From Mycolicibacterium confluentis (GTDB taxonomy: Bacteria > Actinomycetota > Actinomycetes > Mycobacteriales > Mycobacteriaceae): 64,000 bases of DNA. The DNA is taken from assembly GCF_010729895.1 (NCBI RefSeq), contig NZ_AP022612.1:744001-808000 (forward strand), given 5' to 3'. The first letter of the stretch is position 1. Every line of letters begins with the position of its first letter. A program made the position numbers and the translations under genes. Shown here one piece after another: positions 16,693-24,647 of this stretch. A model generated the notes under the pieces. That model was not told the DNA's origin. It made no database searches and worked only from the letters and a program-made list of their open reading frames with translations.

Positions 16693-17648
16693 GACTTCGC
16701 CCCGGCCCACTCCTGTACCGAGTACTCGTTCTCGAGCGAACCGTCGGCGTTGAGGAAGTTGTAGGCGGCCTCAAGCTGTTCGACACCCTGCTTGGGGAAC
16801 GGTTCGGTGTTGAACTCGTCGATGCTGGTCGACTTCCGCACGCTGTCGACGCTGGTGTCGTCGGTCTTGGCGATCCACGCCGTGTAGTCGTCGAAGTTCT
16901 CGGTGATGTTGCGGTTGACCGCGGTGATTGCCTTCTGCCAGGCCTGTTCGAAACCGGGGTGCTGATCGGTGAACGACGTCAGCGCGATGTTGGTCCCGGT
17001 GCTGCCGAAGCCGTGCTTGGAGAGGCTGTCGATGATCGGGAAGCCCTTCTCCTGCAGTTCGATCGCGCTGGCGCCGGTCACCACGGTCGCGTCGATCTGT
17101 CCGGAACTGAGCCCCGCGATGGATTCGGGGGTCGGCACGTCGCGCACCTGGATCTTGTCGCTGAGGCCGGCCGCCTCGATCAGCTGCTTGGCGGCGCGAT
17201 CCCGGATGGTGCCCTGCGGGGCTGTCACGTTCTTGCCGACCAGGCCCGCAATGTCGGTCGGGCCGCCCTTGGCGCCCACCAGCCAGGCGTCGCCGTTGAT
17301 CGAATCAAGGGCCAGCAGAACCACTTTGGGATCCCGGCTGCGGGCCCGCAGGGCGGGGTTGTCGCCGATGGCGGCGACGTCGACCGCGCCGGCGATCAGC
17401 GCCGACGCCGCATCACTGCCGGACTGGAAGAACGAGTACTCGATCTTGTCGACGCCGGCGGCTTTGAGCTCCTCGGTGAGGATGCCCTCCTTGTCGCCCC
17501 AGCCGAGCGAGCCCGCGGGCGTGCCCGTCGGGGAGGTCGCGCCGATGCGCAGGGTGTACCCCTCACCGCCCGTGTCGTCGCTGCTGCAGGCGACTGCCGA
17601 GGCGAGGACGGCAATCGTCAGGGCGGTGCGCGCAAGAGGACGAAACAT
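16689..17648 (-). CDS. ABC substrate-binding lipoprotein, sulfonate/taurine type
   Basis: A 319-residue lipoprotein: signal peptide with lipobox SAVAC (Cys21) followed by SSDDTGG. The mature domain is an NMT1/SsuA-like fold (SALIAGAVDVAAIGDNPALR, VGKNVTAPQGTIRDRAAKQL). It is the first gene of the minus-strand operon, with GGAGG upstream of ATG 17648. The two importers in this block share architecture but not detailed sequence, so they probably have different substrates. Confidence 0.9.
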   Translation of the reverse strand: MFRPLARTALTIAVLASAVACSSDDTGGEGYTLRIGATSPTGTPAGSLGWGDKEGILTEELKAAGVDKIEYSFFQSGSDAASALIAGAVDVAAIGDNPALRARSRDPKVVLLALDSINGDAWLVGAKGGPTDIAGLVGKNVTAPQGTIRDRAAKQLIEAAGLSDKIQVRDVPTPESIAGLSSGQIDATVVTGASAIELQEKGFPIIDSLSKHGFGSTGTNIALTSFTDQHPGFEQAWQKAITAVNRNITENFDDYTAWIAKTDDTSVDSVRKSTSIDEFNTEPFPKQGVEQLEAAYNFLNADGSLENEYSVQEWAGAKS

Positions 17649-17776
17649 GGGTGGGGCCTCCGGAATCGGTGAATCTGCGGGAGAGCATGAATTGCTTCCA
17701 GTAGATGTCGAGTCCGTGGGCCCCGGCGACCGTTTGGATCAGCGTGACGGGAACGCCGGTTGTCAGATGTAGGTCG

Positions 17777-18073
17777 TCAGACGCAGTCGATGCAGATCTG
17801 CTCGCTGCCCTTCTGCAGTGCGATCCGGTTGCGGTGCTGAACCAGGAAGCAGCTTGAGCAGGTGAACTCGTCGGCCTGCTTGGGGACCACCCGGACGGTC
17901 AGCTCCTCGCCGGTGAGGTCCGCGTCGGGCAGATCGAACGAATCGACCACCTCGTCCTCGTCGATCACCGCGGTGTCGACCGCGGCGCGGCGCTGAATGG
18001 TCAGCGCCTCCAAAGACTCGTCCTTCGACTCGTCGGTCTCCTTGACGCGGGGGGCGTCGTAATCAGTGGCCAT
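17777..18073 (-). CDS. DUF4193 zinc-binding-like protein (Rv2699c family)
   Basis: A 98-residue acidic protein starting MATDYDAPR, highly conserved in actinobacteria (M. tuberculosis Rv2699c). The C-terminus has paired cysteines FTCSSCFLVQHRNR and QICIDC, consistent with a zinc ribbon-like site. Cytoplasmic; function unknown. A good ribosome site (GGGAGGATC) precedes ATG 18073. The 128-bp gap to the ABC operon makes cotranscription uncertain. Confidence 0.9.
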   Translation of the reverse strand: MATDYDAPRVKETDESKDESLEALTIQRRAAVDTAVIDEDEVVDSFDLPDADLTGEELTVRVVPKQADEFTCSSCFLVQHRNRIALQKGSEQICIDCV

Positions 18074-18172
18074 CGTGATCCTCCCTGCCAGTACCAACGT
18101 CTCCCCAACGTCACGGGAACGAAGGTTGTTCCCGGTCTCGGCGACGATCAAACGCCGAATTCTCGAGAAATT

Positions 18173-18607
18173 TCAGCTGAGCCTGTTCAGCACCGCCGTC
18201 ATCTGCTTCTCGGTGTCGTTGGCCAGCTTCTCGAAGGCCACGCGCATCACCGGATTCAGCAGCTTGGCCCACCCCTTCATCTCCACATCGGACTGGTAGG
18301 CGAGCTTGGAACCGGCACCATCGGGGGCGACCGTGATGGTGTCAGTCGACGTCGAGGACTTGTTGGTGCCCACGAACACCAGCGTGTCCGGCGTGAGCTT
18401 GTGCAGCACATACGTCAGTTCGGCCGTCACGCCGAAGATGTTGGACACGTTGTGCCAGGTCGTGCCCCTGGTGATCGGGCCGTCGTCAGACCGTGTGCAG
18501 GTCTGAGTGCCGGGATCCCACTCCTCGGCGTGCGAGAAGTCCTTGAGGTAGTCGATGACGGCTGACGGCGGTGGCGTGACCGAGAAGGTGCGCGAAACGG
18601 TGGGCAT
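18173..18607 (-). CDS. SRPBCC (START-like) family protein
   Basis: A 144-residue single-domain protein of the polyketide cyclase/dehydrase SRPBCC fold: FSVTPPPSAVIDYLKDFSHA, EEWDPGTQTCTRSDD, then the long C-terminal helix (PVMRVAFEKLANDTEKQMTA) that closes the hydrophobic cavity. Such proteins bind lipids or aromatic ligands; no catalytic role can be named. The start is ATG 18607; the longer upstream frame runs into the palindromic element and is unlikely to be translated. Confidence 0.85.
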   Translation of the reverse strand: MPTVSRTFSVTPPPSAVIDYLKDFSHAEEWDPGTQTCTRSDDGPITRGTTWHNVSNIFGVTAELTYVLHKLTPDTLVFVGTNKSSTSTDTITVAPDGAGSKLAYQSDVEMKGWAKLLNPVMRVAFEKLANDTEKQMTAVLNRLS

Positions 18608-18631
18608 GCGCCCGGAGTACCCAACTTCCCC

Positions 18632-18691
18632 GTTGACACCGCACTGACGGCGGGAAAGTTCGAGTGCAGCCCGCCCGAGTGCGGTCTCAAC
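18632..18691. repeat. Palindromic element A (left of GNAT gene)
   Basis: Long inverted repeat: the arms at 18632-18654 and 18670-18691 (GTTGA-ACCGCACT---GGCGGG type) pair across a 15-nt loop. A closely related copy (about 85% identical by eye, with the same loop length) lies at 19619-19665 on the other side of the GNAT gene. REP-like; may act as a terminator or as a dispersed repeat. Confidence 0.75.
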
Positions 18692-18735
18692 GGCCTCGGC
18701 GGAAAATCGCTTGCCCCGGGCCGCAGAATATTGCG

Positions 18736-19572
18736 GTGAGCACCCCACCCCTGTTCTGCGGCATCGATCTCGCGCGCCGGATCGAGGCCGCCGAGGCCGA
18801 CCTGATCGTCGCGGCCACCGAAGCGGCGGCGGTGCGCGGCGCGCGAGGCCTGGTGCTTCCCCTGGCCGGCGGCTACGCGGTCTCGGCGGAAGACGGCTCA
18901 CCCATGAACAAGGTCGTCGGACTCGGTTTCGACGGCGTGCCCGACGACAAGGCGCTCACGGACGTCGAAGCAGCCTTCGCCGCATTCGGGGCTCCGGTGC
19001 AGGTCGAGTTGTCCAACCTGGCCGACCCTGACGTCGGCGCGGCGCTGACAGCGAGGGGTTATCGACTCGTGGGCTTCGAGGATGTGCTGGGCCGCGACCT
19101 GACCGCTCCGACCCCTGCCCCGGCTTCGGGGATCACGGTGCGCAAGGCCGACGCCGACGAACTCGACGCGTGGGTGGACGCCATCGTGGACGGCTTCGCG
19201 CACCCCGACGGCGAGGGCGTCCTAAGCCACGAGGAGTTTCCTCACGACGTCCTTGAGCGCGCCGAACGCGACTTCGAGGCGGCGGGTGCGGTGGCCTACA
19301 TCGCGGAGTGCAGCGGCGCCGTCGTCGGGGCAGGCAGCGTCCGGTTCACCAGTGGCGTCGCTCAATTGACCGGTGCGGCGACGCGGCCCTCACACCGGCG
19401 CCGTGGGGTGCAGGCCGCGATGCTGGCGACCCGACTGGCCGACGCCGCAGCGACTGGCTGCGACCTCGCCGTCGTCACCACAGCGCCCGGATCGACCTCG
19501 CAGAAGAATGTGCAGCGCAGCGGCTTTCACCTGCTCTACACCCGAGCGGTCCTGGTGCGGGAACCGCGCTAG
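18736..19572 (+). CDS. GNAT family N-acetyltransferase
   Basis: A 278-residue protein. The C-terminal half (about residues 130-278) is a GNAT fold with the acetyl-CoA loop TRPSHRRRGVQAAMLATRLA and strand/helix CDLAVVTTAPGSTSQKNVQR; the N-terminal half resembles a second, degenerate GNAT lobe as in other tandem mycobacterial acetyltransferases. Substrate unknown. The start is GTG 18736. The gene is bracketed by two copies of the same palindromic element. Confidence 0.85.
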   Translation: MSTPPLFCGIDLARRIEAAEADLIVAATEAAAVRGARGLVLPLAGGYAVSAEDGSPMNKVVGLGFDGVPDDKALTDVEAAFAAFGAPVQVELSNLADPDVGAALTARGYRLVGFEDVLGRDLTAPTPAPASGITVRKADADELDAWVDAIVDGFAHPDGEGVLSHEEFPHDVLERAERDFEAAGAVAYIAECSGAVVGAGSVRFTSGVAQLTGAATRPSHRRRGVQAAMLATRLADAAATGCDLAVVTTAPGSTSQKNVQRSGFHLLYTRAVLVREPR

Positions 19573-19618
19573 CCGCGGGCGGGCATCCGATCGGCCGCCC
19601 CAGGACCCTGCGCTGGGG

Positions 19619-19665
19619 CCGCACTCAGGGCGGGAAAGTGCGAGTGGAGCCCGCCGTGAGTGCGG
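19619..19665. repeat. Palindromic element B (right of GNAT gene)
   Basis: The arms CCGCACTCAGGGCGGG (19619-19634) and CCCGCCGTGAGTGCGG (19650-19665) form a nearly perfect 16-bp stem with a 15-nt loop. It matches element A at 18632 in sequence, orientation and loop size. Confidence 0.75.
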
Positions 19666-19673
19666 TGTCAACG

Positions 19674-19832
19674 ATGGAGTCTGTCCACCGATCGGGGGAC
19701 AACGAGTTCATCCTGTCGATCAACCGGCCGGATGACAGACGTCCGCCTCGACGCAGGGCATTCTTATCTCATCGCCGGAACACACCGGTCGGAGAATTGA
19801 AAAGCCAAGCAATAGAGGGGAACTCATCATGA
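19674..19832 (+). CDS. Candidate upstream ORF coupled to small exported protein (copy 1)
   Basis: A 52-codon frame from ATG 19674 ends in TGA overlapping the exported-protein ATG (ATGA 19829-19832). Its last 24 codons align without gaps to the frame upstream of the second locus (63790-63927): 13 of 24 residues are identical and five of those use different synonymous codons (AFL-HRRN-P--E-K). That pattern argues for a translated, coupled peptide, although a conserved 5' UTR is not excluded. The 5' end is uncertain because the promoter may lie inside the frame. Confidence 0.45.
   Translation: MESVHRSGDNEFILSINRPDDRRPPRRRAFLSHRRNTPVGELKSQAIEGNSS
19681..19702. promoter_or_regulatory. Palindromic CTGTCC-N10-GGACA site (copy 1)
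   Basis: A 22-bp dyad with half-sites CTGTCC and GGACAA around CCGATCGG. The same site, in the same plus-strand form with only a few changes, lies at 63920-63941 upstream of the paralogous exported-protein gene. Shared position relative to two paralogous genes indicates a regulator-binding site. Confidence 0.6.
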
Positions 19833-20047
19833 ACGTCATCACCCGCCGCATCGCCGCCTCCGCCGCCCTGCTGGCCGCCCCGGTCCTGATCGGGCTGGGC
19901 GTCGCCTCCAGCGCCAACGCCGACACCGGCAGCACCAACCCGTCTATCACCTCGCCGGAGAATCGCGGCCCGCACTTCTACAGCCCGTCCACCAAGGCCA
20001 CGCCCTGGCAGCCGATCTACAGCCGCGGCTTCATCTTCGTCGGCTGA
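19829..20047 (+). CDS. Small exported protein (paralog of 63560-63793)
   Basis: A 72-residue protein with a Sec signal peptide (MNVITRRIAASAALLAAPVL..., cleavage probably after SSANA), leaving about 40 residues rich in Pro, Ser and aromatic residues and ending SRGFIFVG. The signal peptide is almost identical in pattern to that of the gene at 63560-63793, but the mature parts differ. Function unknown; no cysteines. The ribosome site is GAGGGG upstream of ATG 19829. Confidence 0.75.
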   Translation: MNVITRRIAASAALLAAPVLIGLGVASSANADTGSTNPSITSPENRGPHFYSPSTKATPWQPIYSRGFIFVG

Positions 20048-20104
20048 GCCACCCACCGCCGAGCCATGAGTTGAGGACAACTCATGGCTCGGCAATGTGG
20101 CGTG

Positions 20105-21292
20105 TCAGCCCACGGTGGCCGGCGCGACCAGCCTGGCCCGCGCGCCGTGGCCCTGCGACGAGATGATGTCGAGTGTTCCGCCCATCGCCTCAACCCGCGC
20201 CTTGAGCGACGCCAGACCGATGTGACCCTCGGCGATGCGCGTGTCGAGCGCACTCGGGTCGAACCCCGCACCGTCGTCGGTCACGATCAGTTCGATGGTC
20301 TCGTCGTCGCGCAGCTTGAGCGTGACCCAGACGTTGGACGCCTGCGCATGTTTGGACACATTGCCCAGCAGTTCGCGGGCCCCGCGATACAGCAGATCCT
20401 GGGCCGGCGGTTTACCGACGTCGTCGAGTTCGGCCTCCACCGCGAACGTGGCGCGGTCGCGATACTGGCGCAGCAGTTCGGCGACAGCGGGCGTCAACCC
20501 CAGTTCGGACAGCACCGCGGGATGCAGCGTCCGCAGGGTGGACCGAAGCTGGGCGGCCGTGCCCGTCAGGGTGTCGCGAATGGCGGTCACCGCCGAGTCA
20601 TCGACACGTTCGGACAGTTCGTCGAGCGCCATCCGCGCGGCCAGCAGTTCCTGCAGGGGTCCGTCATGCAGCGTCTCGGCGAGTTCACGGCTGTTGCGCT
20701 CGTCGGCCCGCAGCGACTCCGACACCAACTGTCGCTGTGCCTCCAGCAGTGCACCCACGCGTTGGTTGCGCCGCTCGATCACCAGGCTCAGGCCCGTGGT
20801 CGCGAGCGCAAACCACACCAGGAACGCGAAGTGCATATAGACGATGTTCGGCATGCCGACCGTGTCATCGCGTTTGGAGTAGGCGATCCACACCCCGAGA
20901 TAGGCGAAGGCGGTGGTCGCCCCCAGCAGCGCGGTCAACCACGGCCGGTCCTGGAACGCCACGAAGATCGGCAGCAGGAAGAACACCGGCAACAGCCACG
21001 CCGTCGCACCGCCAGAGCTCAGGCACAATGTGACGACGATGAGCACGTCGACCAGCGTGGTCACCCAACCGGCCCACTTCGGCGTCGGGCCGCGGAACAC
21101 CACGACGAGCCAGATCAGCGACGCGACAAAGTAACTGATGATCGCGGTATGCCACACCGTGGGCAGCCAATGGTCGACGTCGCCGACGTCGACGATCATG
21201 ATGATGAGCCCGATCATCGGCAGGCGCAGCAGTGCGGCCACCCGAACCGGTTCCGCGGTCACATAATCGGGCAGTTGCAGGCGCGAACTCAT
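20105..21292 (-). CDS. Sensor histidine kinase, HisKA_3/NarX-like
   Basis: A 395-residue kinase with five or six N-terminal membrane helices acting as sensor, a short coiled coil (RRNQRVGALLEAQRQLVSES), a HisKA_3 dimerisation domain with the phospho-acceptor His209 in ELAETLHDGPLQELLAAR, and an HATPase with N-box ARELLGNVSKHAQAS, TDDGAGFD and GHIGLASLKARVEAMGG. It signals to the adjacent NarL-type regulator, whose stop codon overlaps the kinase ATG (ATGA at 21289-21292). The stimulus is unknown. The stop is followed by the convergent exported-protein gene. Confidence 0.92.
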   Translation of the reverse strand: MSSRLQLPDYVTAEPVRVAALLRLPMIGLIIMIVDVGDVDHWLPTVWHTAIISYFVASLIWLVVVFRGPTPKWAGWVTTLVDVLIVVTLCLSSGGATAWLLPVFFLLPIFVAFQDRPWLTALLGATTAFAYLGVWIAYSKRDDTVGMPNIVYMHFAFLVWFALATTGLSLVIERRNQRVGALLEAQRQLVSESLRADERNSRELAETLHDGPLQELLAARMALDELSERVDDSAVTAIRDTLTGTAAQLRSTLRTLHPAVLSELGLTPAVAELLRQYRDRATFAVEAELDDVGKPPAQDLLYRGARELLGNVSKHAQASNVWVTLKLRDDETIELIVTDDGAGFDPSALDTRIAEGHIGLASLKARVEAMGGTLDIISSQGHGARARLVAPATVG

Positions 21293-21927
21293 TCCAGCAG
21301 CCTGCGCCGCATCGCCTCGGCCACCGCGGCCGCGCGATCGCTGACACCGAGCTTCTCGTACAACCTCTGCACGTGGGTCTTGACCGTCGACGGCGCCAGG
21401 AACAGTTCGGAGGCGATCGCGGGAATGGTCTTACCGCCCGCGATCAGATCGAGCACCTCCCGCTCGCGGGGACTCAGCACGGGTCCGGAAGGCTCTGCGC
21501 GCCGCCGGATCTCACCGGCCAGCCCCGCCGCCAGGCCAGGGGAGAGGACGTCGCGGCCACGCGCGCAGTTGAGCACCGCGGAGACGATCTCGGCCCGCGT
21601 CGACTCCTTGGGGAGGAATCCCGCCGCACCCTCCTGAATGGCGTGGTAGACGATCGCGGAGTCGTCGTGCGCCGACACCAGCAGCACGCGGGTGGGCAGC
21701 TCGTCGCGCACCACGGCCGCCGCGACCTGCGCACCGTCCAGACCGGGCATGCGGTAATCGAGCAGCGCCACGGCCGGTTGGTGTTCCTTGATGGCGGCCA
21801 GCGCCGACGTGCCGTCGTCGGCCTCGGCGACGACATCGATCTCACCGCTGGACACCAGCGCACGCACCACACCGTCACGGAACAGTGGATGGTCGTCCCC
21901 GACGACGACCCGCACCTTGTCAACCAC
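21289..21927 (-). CDS. Response regulator, NarL/LuxR type
   Basis: About 212 residues: receiver domain VRVVVGDDHPLFRDGV with the phosphorylated Asp57 in LLDYRMPG and conserved Lys in FLPKES, then a LuxR-type HTH (LSPREREVLDLIAGGKTIPA, SELFLAPSTVKTHVQRLYEK). It is translated before and coupled to the histidine kinase. The start is uncertain: GTG 21927 puts the receiver at the usual position, while an in-frame GTG at 21987 would add 20 atypical residues. Confidence 0.9.
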   Translation of the reverse strand: MVDKVRVVVGDDHPLFRDGVVRALVSSGEIDVVAEADDGTSALAAIKEHQPAVALLDYRMPGLDGAQVAAAVVRDELPTRVLLVSAHDDSAIVYHAIQEGAAGFLPKESTRAEIVSAVLNCARGRDVLSPGLAAGLAGEIRRRAEPSGPVLSPREREVLDLIAGGKTIPAIASELFLAPSTVKTHVQRLYEKLGVSDRAAAVAEAMRRRLLE

Positions 21928-22034
21928 GGTGTAACTGTCCCACAGGGATCGGGTGTCGTGGGGTTGAAGTTCGACGCGGAATGTCACGGATCCGGCCGAA
22001 TTCCCGCCCGATTCAGCGCATGTGCGGCGAGCGC

Positions 22035-22679
22035 TCAGCCCTGCCCGACCACGTTGTCGAACCCGGACTGTTCGATCTCGGGTGCGCCCGAACGGAAGGT
22101 GACCCGGTTCTTCAGGCCGGAGACGCCGATGCGGTCGACGGAGTCGACGACGATCACGTTCTCCACGCCCGAGACCGTGAGCATGGCGCAGTGCCCGGTG
22201 ATGGTCACGGTGTTGTTGACACCGCTGATGCTGACGACGTTGTCATCGCAGGCCAGTGTCTTGTTGCCGTCCACGCCCGCGACCGTCACCACACCGCCGG
22301 GTGGCAGCGTCTCGACGACCGGCCCATCCGGCAGACCGGTGGGCACTGGGGGCACGGTGGGTCGGGACGGCCGCACTGTGGGACTCGGGAATCCGCCGCC
22401 CCCACCGGAGAACGTCGGTCGTCCTGAGGTGGTGTTCTCCGCGCCACCGCTGGACAGCACGTAGACCACAGCGCCCGCCGCGACTCCCAGCGCGAGAATG
22501 GCGGCGACGATGACGAACACCTTGATTCCGCTGCGCCCCTGGGGAGGCGGCGGGGGATAGCCGCCGTATGACCACGGCTGTGTCTGCGGGGGGCCATGTA
22601 CGCCGAGTTCTGTCGCACCCTCGGCGATCGGGCGCTCCAAGTCCCGGATTCGAGCCTCCGGGTCGTCCTGCGGCGTCAC
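22035..22679 (-). CDS. DUF3060 membrane-anchored protein
   Basis: A 214-residue protein. The N-terminus PQDDPEARIRDLERPIAEGA is the conserved start of a mycobacterial family; then a Pro/Gly-rich cytoplasmic segment with YGGYPPPPP, one membrane helix (FVIVAAILALGVAAGAVVYV), a Thr/Pro linker and an external DUF3060 domain of short beta repeats (VSISGVNNTVTITGHCAMLT, LTVSGVENVIVVDSV). Single-pass, probably exposed outside the membrane. The start is taken as GTG 22679 by family similarity. Confidence 0.85.
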   Translation of the reverse strand: MTPQDDPEARIRDLERPIAEGATELGVHGPPQTQPWSYGGYPPPPPQGRSGIKVFVIVAAILALGVAAGAVVYVLSSGGAENTTSGRPTFSGGGGGFPSPTVRPSRPTVPPVPTGLPDGPVVETLPPGGVVTVAGVDGNKTLACDDNVVSISGVNNTVTITGHCAMLTVSGVENVIVVDSVDRIGVSGLKNRVTFRSGAPEIEQSGFDNVVGQG

Positions 22680-22704
22680 CCGCAGATCGTCGCATATCCA
22701 GGGG

Positions 22705-23010
22705 TTAACCGGTGCAGTCAAGCGAAACCACGACGGACCGGCGCACGATCACCGGAACGAACACGTCGTTGTCGTTGCGGCCGTCCACACGCACGAACTC
22801 TCGCTGCGATCCGGTGTTGCGCACATTGGTGACGACGCAGTCCTCCAACGGTGTGTTGCCGATCCGGTCGACGCTGACGTCGAACCCCTCGGCCTCGAGT
22901 TGGCCGATCACCACCGCGGCCGAGTCTGCCGCGCTCACCGCCGCGGGCGCGAACAGCATGCCCGCCGATGCCGCCGCGGCCGCGAATGAAACCGACAACG
23001 CGGTGTACAT
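22705..23010 (-). CDS. Small exported protein with two conserved cysteines
   Basis: A 101-residue protein with a signal peptide (cleavage near AVSAADS). The mature domain reads IGQLEAEGFDVSVDRIG, LEDCVVTNVRN and ends VVVSLDCTG, so one disulfide is likely. It is clearly paralogous to the gene at 27266-27562, with the same order of motifs and the same C-terminus. This is a mycobacterial secreted-protein family with no assigned function that I can name. Confidence 0.8.
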   Translation of the reverse strand: MYTALSVSFAAAAASAGMLFAPAAVSAADSAAVVIGQLEAEGFDVSVDRIGNTPLEDCVVTNVRNTGSQREFVRVDGRNDNDVFVPVIVRRSVVVSLDCTG

Positions 23011-23171
23011 GGCGGTGTCCCTTCTGCTCTCGGGTCACCCGTTCAGGCCCTGCCGGAGACACGAGGTGCGGGCCCACTCGGTTCGACAGGTCACCGGCGT
23101 GGCCGGAAAGCCCGACGCGACGCAGACCGTCCCGTTAGCGTGAGAAACCCAGCAACCTCGGGAGGTTAAGG

Positions 23172-24647
23172 ATGCGAGTCGGTTCCAGACCGTGCGGTGA
23201 CACCGGATCGAGGCGACCACGGTTCCGGCACCTCGCCGGCCTCCTCATCGTTCTGCTGCTCGGCGGCCTCGGCGCCGGGGTGTTGGCGCCCACCGCCGGC
23301 GCCGCGGGCGAGACCTACGTGATCGCCACGGACACGACCTTTGCGCCGTTCGAGTTCCAGGACGCGCAGGGCAACTTCGTCGGCATCGACATGGATCTGC
23401 TCCGCGAGATCGCCAAGGACCAGGACTTCGTCGTCGACATCAAACCGCTGGGCTTCGACGCCGCACTGCAGGCAGTGCAGGCCAATCAGGCCGCCGGGGT
23501 GATCGCGGGCATGTCGATCACCGATGCCCGCAAGAAGGTCTTCGACTTCTCCGATCCGTACTTCGAGTCGGGCGTGCAGATGGCGGTGCTGCAGGACGAC
23601 GACGAGATCAAGTCCTACTCCGATCTCAAGGGCAAGCGGGTCGCGGTCAAGAACGGCACCGAGGGTGCGGAGTTCGCCGAATCCATAAGGGAAAAGTACG
23701 GGTTCGAGGTGGTGTCGTTCGCGGACTCGGCGTCGATGTTCGAGGAGGTCAAGACCGGTAACTCGGTGGCGATCTTCGAGGACTACCCAGTGCTCAACTA
23801 TGGCATTCAGCAGGGCAACGGGTTCAAGACCGTCACGCCCAAGGAGAAGGGATCCAGCTACGGGTTCGCGGTCAACAAGGGCCAGAACGCCGAACTGCTG
23901 TCGAAGTTCAACCAGGGCCTGAAGAACCTCAAGGAGTCCGGTCGTTACGACGAGATCCTGGAAACCTATCTGGGCGAGGGCGCCTCGGACGCCGACAACT
24001 CATTCTTCGGTCTGCTCAAGAGCACCTTCCCGGTGCTGATGGCGGGCCTGAAGATGACGATCATCCTCACCGTGGTGTCGATCGCGATAGCCCTGGTGCT
24101 CGGCGTCGTCTTCGGATTGTTCCGAGTGTCACGGTCGATCTGGCTGCGTGCCATCGGCACGACCTACGTCGACATCTTCCGCGGCACACCACTGTTGGTG
24201 CAGGCGTTCTTCATCTACTTCGGCATCCCGTCGGCGCTCGGGTTGCAGATGACGGCACTGACGGCGGGCATCATCACGTTGTCGCTCAACGCCGGTGCGT
24301 ACATGACCGAGATCGTGCGCGGTGGCATCCAGTCGGTGGACAAGGGGCAGATGGAGGCCGCGCGCAGCCTGGGCATCGGCTATCTGCCGGCGATGCGCAG
24401 AGTGATTCTGCCGCAGGCGGTTCGAACGATGATCCCGTCGTACGTCAACCAGTTCGTCATCACCCTCAAGGACACCTCGATCCTGTCGGTGATCGGCATC
24501 GCCGAACTGACCCAGACGGGGCGGTTGATCATCGCCCGCAACTACCAGTCGTTCACCATGTGGCTGATCATCGGCATCATCTACTTCATCGTCATCATGG
24601 CGTTGACCAAACTCTCGGACCGACTCGAGAAGAGGCTCGTGAAATGA
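23172..24647 (+). CDS. Amino-acid ABC transporter, fused binding protein-permease
   Basis: A 491-residue fusion. Residues about 1-45 are a signal/anchor sequence, about 45-275 a type 3 solute-binding domain ([48 protein letters not shown]), and about 285-491 an HEQRo/GlnP permease domain ([40 protein letters not shown]). The binding domain is tethered outside the membrane beside its pore, as in GlnP-type glutamine/glutamate importers. It is coupled to the ATPase gene by ATGA. Confidence 0.92.
   Translation: MRVGSRPCGDTGSRRPRFRHLAGLLIVLLLGGLGAGVLAPTAGAAGETYVIATDTTFAPFEFQDAQGNFVGIDMDLLREIAKDQDFVVDIKPLGFDAALQAVQANQAAGVIAGMSITDARKKVFDFSDPYFESGVQMAVLQDDDEIKSYSDLKGKRVAVKNGTEGAEFAESIREKYGFEVVSFADSASMFEEVKTGNSVAIFEDYPVLNYGIQQGNGFKTVTPKEKGSSYGFAVNKGQNAELLSKFNQGLKNLKESGRYDEILETYLGEGASDADNSFFGLLKSTFPVLMAGLKMTIILTVVSIAIALVLGVVFGLFRVSRSIWLRAIGTTYVDIFRGTPLLVQAFFIYFGIPSALGLQMTALTAGIITLSLNAGAYMTEIVRGGIQSVDKGQMEAARSLGIGYLPAMRRVILPQAVRTMIPSYVNQFVITLKDTSILSVIGIAELTQTGRLIIARNYQSFTMWLIIGIIYFIVIMALTKLSDRLEKRLVK

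Noticed and set aside
17649..17776. Polycysteine leader before the second (minus-strand) sulfonate operon
   Set aside because: The 128-bp gap was read in all minus-strand frames; no ATG- or GTG-initiated frame with clustered Cys codons is present.
20084..21637. 517-codon plus-strand frame across the two-component genes
   Set aside because: Composition is rich in Arg, Gln and His with no domain; the opposite strand encodes the histidine kinase and response regulator.
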